From: Bacillota bacterium | GTDB taxonomy: Bacteria; Bacillota; Clostridia; Lachnospirales; Lachnospiraceae | DNA: 5,612 bases | Direction of reading: 5' to 3' | NCBI GenBank assembly: GCA_023415655.1 | Contig: JAEZKD010000223.1 | Coordinates: 1-5,612, forward strand | Part shown: in pieces, positions 1 to 5,612 of the stretch | Numbering within the stretch: the stretch's first letter is position 1 | How the letters are laid out: the number at the start of each line of letters is the position of its first letter | Position numbers and translations under genes: made by a program | Notes under the pieces: model-generated | What the model saw: only the letters and a program-made list of their open reading frames with translations | What the model was told of the DNA's origin: nothing | Database searches by the model: none

Positions 1-4
1 AAAT

Positions 5-2188
5 ATGATTGAAAATAAATATTCACATGTTATTAAGGTTTTAACAGAGAAATATCAAGCTGAAATAATAGAAGAAGATATTTTTAATAATGAAATTCAC
101 GATGAGGCTGAGGACATTGACAAGAGCCTCATTAACTCATTAAATTTGTCAAAAATATCTTACGAGGAAATCTCAAATTTGAAAGTCAGCAAAATAAGCC
201 TTTTTGAAGATGAAAACTGGGATTGGAGGCAAGAGGGAAGTCCAATATATAAGGACAAGACCTTCTTTTCATGGGATAAAAATGTAGCAGAAGGGATTTC
301 ACTGCTTCATAAGGAAAACTTTTATTTGCGTAGGCTGCTAAAAATAATTGCTTTTTATTTTCTCCCGCAAAATTCCTGTTTTCAACATATTAGCACTTTT
401 ACAACTTCTGAAAAACAATTACAATACCTACTTCAGCTTGGCAGGTTTCTTTTTCATCATAAAATATTTGTTGATACCAAAAACGACGGAACTTATGTTG
501 GCACGACTTACTTGCAAAGAGAACACTTTTTGAATTATATGGAAAATGATTTAAAAGAGATAAACATAAAGTACACCTTTTCAAGACAGGTTAAAAATTG
601 GAGGATGCTTTCAGAAAACAAATTGATTCCTGCAGAGTATAGGCTGGATTTTGACCCGTTTGAAGCGGAAGATTACAAAAAAATTGCATTTGAAATGCAA
701 CAGAATAAAGGAACATACTTACCAATATCTATTGATACATTATCCGTATTAGTACCAATTTGCATTGATTTCATTGAAAAATATTCGGGTGATATATTTG
801 AGATTTACGATATACTTTGGCCCATCATTGCTGGCAATAGAACTCCTGAAGCCAGAAAATTCGATTGGAACAATGCGATAGATAAATTATCAAAGCTTGA
901 TTCTGAGGTATTTGATTTAAGCAAGTACAAATGCGAAGATAAAGATTTGAAGTTGAATACTGGAGCGGAGAGTAAATTATTAAATGCTATCTCCAACCAC
1001 CCAAACTGGGTGAGAACCAACCCAATTTATCGTAAAAATTTTAGGACCTTTAAAAAAAATGAAGTATTAGAAATAGCCTGTAAATTAGGAATTGAATTGA
1101 ATTTTTTCGAGAATTCAACCTATTATAACTTAATGGAAATAAAACATGACGTAGAATCTCTCGTGTCCGAATTAAGAAATGCATGCGTAGTAATTTTATT
1201 TTTGGTCACTGGAATGCGTTGTAGTGAAATGTATCTGCTCAAAACAAAGGACTGTTGGAATATTAAGGGGTCCGATGACAATTTTTATATTAGAATTGAC
1301 GTATCAAAAACATCTGAAGCCTCATCTGGGGAACCAGTTGTGCTTCCAATACCCCAAATTGGATATAAAGCATTTGAATGTTTAAAAAAGCTTTCGGAAA
1401 AGGCTCGGACATATTACAAATCGGATAAACTGTTGCTCAATGTTACTACTTTTTTTGGAAAAGAAATTCGTGAATCTTCAATAAGACAATTCCTCAGCAG
1501 ATGGTGCGAGAATATAGGCATAGAACACATACATCCTCACCAATTTCGTAAAACCATCGCTATGTTTGCAATATTTCAGAATCCTAATAATGTCGGTATA
1601 ATCAAAAGGCTTTTTTCACATAAGAGTTTGGCTATGACACTTGCATACATCGTAAAACTACCTGGGATGAATGAAGAAATTAAGTTGGCTGCAATTGAAC
1701 AAAACAAGCAACTTCTTGGTGAATTGCTTGAAGCCATTGACAAAGACTGTGTAGGCGGGAAAGCAGGAAATAGAATTAAAAAGGAATTGGGAGAATCCAA
1801 AATATTTAAATCTAAGCTTCATGACGATGGCTGGGAGAGCCTTGAACAGTATATAGAAATTTTGTTACAGGATGGATTAAAAATTCTACATCGCACATCT
1901 TTTGGAGCCATTTGCACTAATACTCACTCTGGATTAACACATTTGGGACCAGAAACATGTAACTGTAATGTCGTAGATTGCGACTGGGCTGTTTTCACAG
2001 AGGCGTCCATTGAGGATTTGAAAAACGATATAAAATTCCATCGGAAATTGCTTGAAAAAGATTGTACAGAGGAACAAAAGAGATTCTCTTCGACTTTAAT
2101 AAAAAATTGTTTAGAAAGATTGTCCGAATTAAAGGGACGGGAATATGTGAGTATTCAATTTCCAGAATTAATAAATACGGGGGTATAG
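5..2188 (+). CDS. Large tyrosine recombinase (TnpB-like) with C-terminal Cys cluster
   Basis: A 727 aa site-specific recombinase that probably cuts and joins the ends of the surrounding mobile element through a covalent 3'-phosphotyrosine intermediate. The catalytic set is visible: Arg I at R405 in VTGMRCSEM, a likely beta-hairpin Lys at K435, H512 and R515 in HPHQFRK, H539 in FSHKS, and the nucleophile Y548. About 390 residues precede the catalytic domain, far more than in XerC/XerD and closer to the large Tn554 TnpB class (about 630 aa, from memory). After the catalytic domain, C637, C652, C654 and C659, with H641 and H646 nearby, could bind zinc. The start at ATG 5 is uncertain: only four bases precede it, no ribosome binding site can be seen, and the frame is open to the window edge. 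The stop lies one base before the next gene, so the two are probably co-transcribed and translationally coupled. The recombinase call is firm. The TnpB-like placement is inferred from size and layout. Confidence 0.9.
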   Translation: MIENKYSHVIKVLTEKYQAEIIEEDIFNNEIHDEAEDIDKSLINSLNLSKISYEEISNLKVSKISLFEDENWDWRQEGSPIYKDKTFFSWDKNVAEGISLLHKENFYLRRLLKIIAFYFLPQNSCFQHISTFTTSEKQLQYLLQLGRFLFHHKIFVDTKNDGTYVGTTYLQREHFLNYMENDLKEINIKYTFSRQVKNWRMLSENKLIPAEYRLDFDPFEAEDYKKIAFEMQQNKGTYLPISIDTLSVLVPICIDFIEKYSGDIFEIYDILWPIIAGNRTPEARKFDWNNAIDKLSKLDSEVFDLSKYKCEDKDLKLNTGAESKLLNAISNHPNWVRTNPIYRKNFRTFKKNEVLEIACKLGIELNFFENSTYYNLMEIKHDVESLVSELRNACVVILFLVTGMRCSEMYLLKTKDCWNIKGSDDNFYIRIDVSKTSEASSGEPVVLPIPQIGYKAFECLKKLSEKARTYYKSDKLLLNVTTFFGKEIRESSIRQFLSRWCENIGIEHIHPHQFRKTIAMFAIFQNPNNVGIIKRLFSHKSLAMTLAYIVKLPGMNEEIKLAAIEQNKQLLGELLEAIDKDCVGGKAGNRIKKELGESKIFKSKLHDDGWESLEQYIEILLQDGLKILHRTSFGAICTNTHSGLTHLGPETCNCNVVDCDWAVFTEASIEDLKNDIKFHRKLLEKDCTEEQKRFSSTLIKNCLERLSELKGREYVSIQFPELINTGV

Positions 2189-2189
2189 A

Positions 2190-3191
2190 ATGGGAAGTAA
2201 AATATTGGGACACGAAGAAGCACTGAATATAGTGTACAGCGTTATTGCGGCATTAAGGAAAGAAGGAAAAACTAAAATCACTATCAGTGAAGTGGCAAGA
2301 ATTTCTGGTGTCAGCCGTTCCACAATGAATTCCAAGAATACAGACTGGGTTGAAGTTCGTAATGTAATACAGACTAACGAGTTTTCGGAAAAAGTCAAAC
2401 TGGCCTCAGATTCTATTCAAGAGCGAACTAAATGGCAAGTTGAAGCTGCCAGACTCAAAAAAGATTTACAGAATTGTCAGGAGCTTTTGGATGAACGGAC
2501 TGAATTCGCTAATAAAGTGTATAAAAGGCTTCTGGATGAACTACATAAATATGTGTATAGGGCGAGAAAAGTGCCAGAGCACATGGACAGAGAATCAAAA
2601 AACCTTATTGAGCTTCATGAACTACGAAACCAGGTTGAATTCTATGAAGCTGAAATTCGAAGTTTAAAAGCAAACCAAACAAAAAACGGGACAGTAATAC
2701 CGTTTGCAAAGAAAGAGGTTATATGCATATATGCAGAAACTCAGAAGGCTGATTTAAGTAATTTGGATTTTCTCGACTTAACAATGGATGCTCTATATAA
2801 GCTTGATGACTATTTTAGGAACCCACATCCTCCAAAAGTAGTTTACGTATTGTCTGGCAATTTTGGAAGTGGAAAATCGGCTTGGATTGCGGACCACTCT
2901 CCTTTATATGAAGGTATAAATATATATTTTGAAGGTACAAGCCATAGTAAAGTCATACGGCAACGAATTATTAAGCACATACGAAAATACAAGACCAGCT
3001 GTAAAATAATATGCGTCCGAATACTTTGCGATGTTGAAGAATGCTTAAAAAGAAATACTAATGATACCAGAGTTAGGTACAATAATGATGCTCCAATAGA
3101 AATAATCAATATTATTGGGGAAAACTTTGAGGAAATTACTGCTTCTGAAGGGTTCGATGAAATTATAGCTGTAGGAGGTAAGCATGTCTAA
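2190..3191 (+). CDS. HTH / coiled-coil protein fused to a P-loop (polynucleotide-kinase-like) domain
   Basis: A 333 aa three-part protein. Residues about 10-60 form a helix-turn-helix (ITISEVARISGVSRSTM at 30-46), a layout seen in TnpC/DUF6262-type partners of tyrosine recombinases. Residues about 80-165 are charged and helical, a probable coiled coil (ARLKKDLQNCQELLDERTEF and the later ELRNQVEFYEAEIRSLK). Residues about 215-330 are a P-loop kinase domain: hydrophobic VVYVLS, Walker A GNFGSGKS at 223-230, then a DVEECLKRN helix with lid-type arginines R288, R294 and R296, and a final EGFDEII strand. That arrangement is typical of AAA_33, T4 polynucleotide-kinase-like and zeta-toxin-like kinases, which phosphorylate nucleic acid ends or small metabolites. 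The substrate cannot be told from sequence. It starts one base after the upstream recombinase stop, with a G-run at 2179-2183 as a possible ribosome binding site, and overlaps the next gene by 8 bp. A DNA-binding accessory role in transposition is inferred. Confidence 0.85.
   Translation: MGSKILGHEEALNIVYSVIAALRKEGKTKITISEVARISGVSRSTMNSKNTDWVEVRNVIQTNEFSEKVKLASDSIQERTKWQVEAARLKKDLQNCQELLDERTEFANKVYKRLLDELHKYVYRARKVPEHMDRESKNLIELHELRNQVEFYEAEIRSLKANQTKNGTVIPFAKKEVICIYAETQKADLSNLDFLDLTMDALYKLDDYFRNPHPPKVVYVLSGNFGSGKSAWIADHSPLYEGINIYFEGTSHSKVIRQRIIKHIRKYKTSCKIICVRILCDVEECLKRNTNDTRVRYNNDAPIEIINIIGENFEEITASEGFDEIIAVGGKHV
3173..3179 (+). promoter_or_regulatory. Strong Shine-Dalgarno for the 136 aa gene
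   Basis: AGGAGGT lies four bases upstream of ATG 3184, inside the last codons of the upstream gene. It fixes the start of the 136 aa gene even though the two reading frames overlap by 8 bp. Confidence 0.8.
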
Positions 3192-3594
3192 TTCGGGAAG
3201 GGTCAAGGGCAAAGTGAATGTAGATAGATTTGATAAATTTGTCTTTCATCATAATCAGGAAAACGATTGGCAGAACTATATTAAGAAAAACGGAAAGTCG
3301 CTTAATAAGGAGCTGATTTGCAGTGAATGTGGCTTTGGTAAAAGTGCCATCTTTCAAAACCCAACGCTCAAAAATAGGGTTGAAGATTTAACACAAGACC
3401 TGATAAAAAAGGGCATTTTACTAAAACAGTTATCTGAACAATTCAAATTTGAGTACAAAGAGCAAGAAATATTCATAAGTGCTTTTGACAGAAAGGTTGT
3501 TGATTATATGAACAGTGCGGATAGACTTAAAGAAATAATCATATCCTGCTCACAAGAAATTGATAAATTACTACAGCCAGTGCTCAAAGATTAA
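3184..3594 (+). CDS. Small probable DNA-binding accessory protein of the recombinase module
   Basis: A 136 aa, lysine- and glutamate-rich protein with no membrane segment or signal peptide. Residues about 28-80 look like a small helix-turn-helix domain: NYIKKNGKSLNKELICSECGF, the turn GKSAIFQNP at 52-60, then an amphipathic helix ending in KKGIL. The pattern of a Cys-Gly-Phe turn, a serine and xQNP before a long helix occurs, from memory, in small proteins encoded beside paired tyrosine recombinases, but I cannot name the family with confidence. Residues about 90-133 are probably helical. Its size matches Tn554 TnpC (about 125 aa), which influences orientation and efficiency of transposition. 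That is an analogy of size and position, not demonstrated homology. It has a strong ribosome binding site and overlaps the kinase-fusion gene, so the two are probably made in coordinated amounts. C46 and C49 form a single CxxC, too little to claim zinc binding. Confidence 0.75.
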   Translation: MSNSGRVKGKVNVDRFDKFVFHHNQENDWQNYIKKNGKSLNKELICSECGFGKSAIFQNPTLKNRVEDLTQDLIKKGILLKQLSEQFKFEYKEQEIFISAFDRKVVDYMNSADRLKEIIISCSQEIDKLLQPVLKD

Positions 3595-3619
3595 GATATA
3601 CGAATTCTGATGATAATAT

Positions 3620-3625
3620 GGAGGT
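3620..3625 (+). promoter_or_regulatory. Shine-Dalgarno for the 405 aa recombinase
   Basis: GGAGGT lies six bases upstream of ATG 3632 and supports that start over internal methionines such as M16. No clear promoter is visible in the 37 bp gap after the previous stop, so transcription probably continues from upstream. Confidence 0.75.
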
Positions 3626-3631
3626 GGGATT

Positions 3632-4849
3632 ATGATATTTATTGAAACAGATGGGTTAATAGATACAGAGCTGATGCCAAAAGGCAGTGTGCCACTATAT
3701 CTCTCGGATGATTATGAGGTTTTAGAAGGACCTACCTATTGGGCTATGAAAATTGCTCAGAAGAGGTCTCGTAGCAAAGAAACTCTAAAAAATTATACTT
3801 CTATTTTGGCAAGATATTTACAATGGAGAGATGATAAAGGTTACAAAGCTGAAACCTGGCAGCTTGTTGATGAAGATATTATTAACGAGTATATAAGCCA
3901 TCTTATAAAAATTAGGGACGAAAAAGGCAGACCAGACGATTCGTCGATAGAGTTTTATATATCCAGGTTACAGTCCTTTTATAAATGGGCAGGTGAAAAT
4001 GGTTATAAGCAATATTGGAAGACGGACATGAATAAGGTAAAATACACATTAAAAGACAGGTCGATGGTAAATATGGAAATAGAGCTTGATGCCCAGTATT
4101 TTCATATACAAAATGGCAGACCTACCCACGTCAATATTGAAAAAGACAAGTTTGTTCATAGAGAAAACATATCTAAAATTATAAAATTATTCGATGATGA
4201 GGTTTATGCTTTTATGGCATTCATAATATGGGCAACAGCCTTACGACCGAAAGATTTGTTTCAGTTACCCTATAGAGGAACTGGTCTTAATGCGGGGCTC
4301 AAGCGTTACCAAGATGATGAGTTAGAGAAACTTACAGACATTTTGTTTGAATTCGAATCTAAGGGGAAACGGAGAAGTATTAAAATGCCAGCCTATTTGT
4401 GGACATCTATTTGTAGTTCATGGATGCCTAAAAGGGCGGAGCGGGCAGCATTATACTGTAAAAAGCATGGCGTGATGCCGCCAAATACAGCTTTATTCCT
4501 TACAAAAAAAGGAGATATTGTAACCCGAAAGATGCTGAGTGATAATTTCACAAAAGTCGCCCTGAAAGACGAATGTCATGAAAAGCGGCTTACCCCTAAA
4601 ATGTTGAGGCATTCTTTTGCGACATATTTTGTATTCAATATGCTTAAAAAAAACAATTTACTGGGTAAAGCCTATGTATACAACGCAGTCATAGATGATG
4701 CATTGCGTGAATGGATGGGACATACTGACATTGCTATAACCTATAAGTACTATGTTCATCTTATTAATCGATACTTTCATAATGATTTATTAGATGATAT
4801 ACACGATGAGAAGAATAAGGAAATACTTAATGCCATTGCAACATTGTAA
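3632..4849 (+). CDS. Tyrosine recombinase / integrase (XerD-like architecture)
   Basis: A 405 aa site-specific recombinase. Residues about 35-125 form the SAM-like core-binding domain (SKETLKNYTSILARYLQWRDDKGY, then a YISRLQSFYKWA helix). Residues about 175-380 form the catalytic domain: Arg I at R205 in ATALRPKDLFQL, a beta-hairpin lysine at K244 or K246 in ESKGKRRSIKMP, R326 in TPKMLRHSFAT, H364 in WMGHTDIAIT, and the nucleophile Y373 in KYYVHL. The usual His of the HxxR motif is Lys (K323). That is a tolerated variant in this superfamily, so the enzyme is probably active. The first 30 or so residues are an extra segment absent from XerC/XerD. It is the last gene of the module and the nearest to the inferred element end. 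With the large recombinase it forms a two-recombinase system like TnpA plus TnpB of Tn554, though here it comes last rather than first. Family-level identity beyond tyrosine recombinase is inferred. Confidence 0.93.
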   Translation: MIFIETDGLIDTELMPKGSVPLYLSDDYEVLEGPTYWAMKIAQKRSRSKETLKNYTSILARYLQWRDDKGYKAETWQLVDEDIINEYISHLIKIRDEKGRPDDSSIEFYISRLQSFYKWAGENGYKQYWKTDMNKVKYTLKDRSMVNMEIELDAQYFHIQNGRPTHVNIEKDKFVHRENISKIIKLFDDEVYAFMAFIIWATALRPKDLFQLPYRGTGLNAGLKRYQDDELEKLTDILFEFESKGKRRSIKMPAYLWTSICSSWMPKRAERAALYCKKHGVMPPNTALFLTKKGDIVTRKMLSDNFTKVALKDECHEKRLTPKMLRHSFATYFVFNMLKKNNLLGKAYVYNAVIDDALREWMGHTDIAITYKYYVHLINRYFHNDLLDDIHDEKNKEILNAIATL

Positions 4850-4962
4850 TGATATTGATGATTAGAATAAACTATTGCGATTTAGCTAATTTATATCAGA
4901 AGCATTTTTCTTAAAAGTAATAGATGGAGGGGTCCCCAATTTTTGTGGTTCTTATACGTTAG

Positions 4963-4983
4963 CATAGTTTGCATAAAACTATG
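4963..4983 (+). terminator. Hairpin, possible weak terminator of the recombinase operon
   Basis: CATAGTTT and AAACTATG form a perfect 8 bp stem around the loop GCATA, 114 bp after the last recombinase stop. The following sequence GTTTCTT is only mildly T-rich and the stem is AT-rich, so termination would be weak. It could equally be a protein-binding palindrome in the element end. Confidence 0.3.
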
Positions 4984-5022
4984 GTTTCTTACAAAATTAA
5001 AGAGCACAATTTTACTTTTAGA

Positions 5023-5040
5023 TAATATAACACATAACAC
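5023..5040 (+). repeat. Tandem ATAACAC repeat, also found at the inferred junction
   Basis: ATAACAC occurs twice in tandem at 5027-5033 and 5034-5040, and again at 5373-5379. The match between 5023-5033 and 5369-5379 extends to 11 bp (TAATATAACAC). The third copy lies where the element sequence appears to meet the pilin gene, which suggests a recombinase-recognition repeat, although chance matching in AT-rich DNA is possible. Confidence 0.45.
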
Positions 5041-5176
5041 TTTTCGGTTTGTCCGTTTTTTCTTTATTAGGTACTCCTGAAGATATACATTAACCTCTTT
5101 CCTCCTCTGATTAATTTATACTATAATTTCTCAACATCAACGATATTTTTAGCAAACTCCTTGTTGCACATTTCGG

Positions 5177-5213
5177 ACTTACGATGTTTGTAAAAAGTCA
5201 TACAAACATAAGT
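5177..5213. repeat. Imperfect inverted repeat with 8-base spacer
   Basis: ATGTTTGTA (5184-5192) and TACAAACAT (5201-5209) are perfect 9 bp inverted arms around AAAAGTCA. The pairing resumes with ACTT (5177-5180) and AAGT (5210-5213) after a 3-base bulge. Two 9-13 bp inverted arms around a 6-8 bp centre is the shape of a tyrosine recombinase core-type site, but it lies about 160-200 bp inside the inferred junction. It could instead be an operator or an RNA hairpin. Confidence 0.5.
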
Positions 5214-5290
5214 ATCAATTTGATAAAAAAGGTCATATGGAATTCAACAGATGTCGTACAATCACTATATTTCCAACATAAACACATTTA

Positions 5291-5319
5291 TTTTCAAAAT
5301 ATTACTGAAAAACTATAAT
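5291..5319 (+). promoter_or_regulatory. Candidate outward-reading sigma-A promoter
   Basis: TTTTCA (5291-5296) and a perfect TATAAT (5314-5319) are separated by 17 bp, giving a plausible vegetative promoter firing rightward from the element end into the broken pilin gene and the TadE-like gene. The -35 matches consensus at only four of six positions, and TATAAT is common in AT-rich DNA. Confidence 0.3.
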
Positions 5320-5366
5320 TTATAGGAAGTATGAGGTTTTATTGTTGTTGTGTACGAGTCGGATAG

Positions 5367-5387
5367 CGTAATATAACACTTGGTACA
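5367..5387. other. Inferred right integration junction (attR region)
   Basis: Pilin-like coding sequence becomes recognisable at the codons for LGTVEV (from 5379). Immediately upstream, the same frame reads RNIT and then hits TAG at 5364-5366, unlike the DENG/DESG-type residues expected before this motif in Flp1-like pilins. The element-host boundary should therefore fall within roughly these bases. The exact crossover cannot be set without the left junction or an unoccupied target. Confidence 0.5.
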
Positions 5388-5546
5388 GTTGAGGTAATTA
5401 TTATTATCGCTGTTCTAGTGGGAGTTGCTTTGCTCTTTAGAAAGAGGTTAATTACCTTTGTAAATGGCATTATAAACAATCTATTCCCTGATTCTTCATC
5501 TCTTGAGAACAATAGCGGATCTCAGGGACCCTCGCTTGGTAAATAA
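5367..5546 (+). pseudogene. 5'-truncated Flp1-like type IVb pilin gene
   Basis: The open frame ends at TAA 5544-5546 and encodes LGTVEV followed by a hydrophobic helix (IIIIAVLVGVALLF), then RKRLITFVNGIINNLF and a polar Ser/Asn/Gly-rich tail. This matches the Flp1-like pilin pattern of Clostridia, where GTVEV leads into the single membrane helix and a basic FVNxI segment follows. These small pilins are made with Tad-type secretion machinery. No ATG, GTG or TTG start precedes the motif in frame after TAG 5364-5366, so the initiation codon and about a dozen N-terminal residues are missing. The best explanation is insertion of the upstream element inside the gene, with the 5' part beyond its left end. 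Five bases after the stop a TadE-like gene begins, as expected in a tad-like pilus operon. Confidence 0.75.
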
Positions 5547-5550
5547 TGCT

Positions 5551-5612
5551 ATGACAAAAGGAAAGCAGATAATTAGGGGCAGTATAACTGTAGAGGCGAT
5601 ACTAACGTTTTC
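5551..5612 (+). CDS. TadE-like pseudopilin, 5' end only
   Basis: Twenty codons are visible, beginning MTKGKQIIRGSITVEAILTF and cut by the window edge. A short basic leader followed by GSITVEA and a hydrophobic run is the N-terminus of TadE/TadF-like minor pilins, where the Glu five residues after Gly is typical of the type IV pilin-like processing site. It starts five bases after the pilin stop with no obvious ribosome binding site, which suggests translational coupling to the pilin gene now broken upstream. Expression may therefore be reduced or depend on an outward promoter in the element. The call rests on only 20 residues. Confidence 0.65.
   Translation, partial: MTKGKQIIRGSITVEAILTF

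Larger units (their letters stand above)
4850..5366. other. Non-coding right end of the mobile element
   Basis: About 517 bp with no convincing gene on either strand; all frames are broken by frequent stops. It is AT-rich and holds two clear hairpin-forming inverted repeats (4963-4983 and 5177-5213), tandem ATAACAC copies at 5027-5040, a 10 bp direct repeat ACTATAATTT at 5120-5129 and 5312-5321, and a TATAAT-bearing promoter-like sequence near 5291-5319. It sits between the last recombinase gene and a broken pilin gene, so it is read as the terminal region where recombinase or accessory proteins could bind. Confidence 0.6.

Noticed and set aside
2190..3191. Toxin-antitoxin reading of the kinase fusion and the 136 aa gene (zeta/epsilon-like)
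   Set aside because: The N-terminal HTH and coiled coil, and the position between two recombinases, favour an accessory role, and the 136 aa protein does not look like an epsilon antitoxin. Kept only as a minor alternative.
348..3357. Several 60-90 codon open frames on both strands within the first three large genes
   Set aside because: They lie wholly or mostly inside longer, clearly coding frames, lack ribosome binding sites, and encode no recognisable domain.
4929..4937. GGGGTCCCC near-palindrome
   Set aside because: The single-base centre cannot form a hairpin loop, and no second copy was seen. Left without a function.
5047..5066. CGG-TTTGT-CCG followed by a T-run, terminator-like
   Set aside because: The stem is only three base pairs, too weak to call an intrinsic terminator.
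5067..5108. Minus-strand purine-rich Shine-Dalgarno-like run (5094-5108) before a 7-codon ORF (MYIFRST, 5067-5090)
   Set aside because: The ORF is too short, no gene follows on that strand, and no matched promoter was seen. Probably a chance purine tract.
5254..5357. 7 bp inverted pair TCGTACA (5254-5260) and TGTACGA (5351-5357)
   Set aside because: Short, widely spaced and not extending, so expected by chance in a region of this size.

Overview
AT-rich, strongly codirectional DNA with AGGAGG-type ribosome binding sites and compact gene spacing. It looks like a low-GC Gram-positive (Clostridia or related Firmicutes). The Flp1-like pilin remnant and the TadE-like gene start at the right edge fit that group. 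The assignment is an inference from composition and protein character, not from a database search.

Positions 5-4849 hold four plus-strand genes packed as one apparent operon. In order they are: a large tyrosine recombinase (727 aa) with a C-terminal Cys cluster; a 333 aa protein joining an N-terminal helix-turn-helix, a coiled coil and a C-terminal P-loop kinase domain of the polynucleotide-kinase/zeta-like type; a 136 aa probable DNA-binding protein; and a second, smaller tyrosine recombinase (405 aa). Two divergent tyrosine recombinases with small DNA-binding helpers recall the Tn554 (TnpA/TnpB/TnpC) and related multi-recombinase integrating elements. The gene order and the kinase fusion differ from classical Tn554.

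Positions 4850-5366 (about 517 bp) have no convincing gene. They contain two hairpin-forming inverted repeats, an ATAACAC repeat family and a candidate outward-reading promoter. This is best read as the non-coding right end of the mobile element.

At about 5367-5384 the sequence becomes the interior of a Flp1-like type IVb pilin gene (LGTVEV followed by a hydrophobic stretch). It lacks a start codon and the first dozen or so residues, with a TAG just upstream in frame. The pilin fragment ends at 5546, and a TadE-like pseudopilin gene begins at 5551 and runs off the window. The simplest reading is that the element integrated inside a Flp/Tad-type pilin gene and this window shows its right junction. 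The left junction and any cargo lie upstream of position 1. In the model, the two recombinases act together at the element ends, the two HTH-type proteins bind DNA or set orientation, and the kinase domain has an unknown added role.
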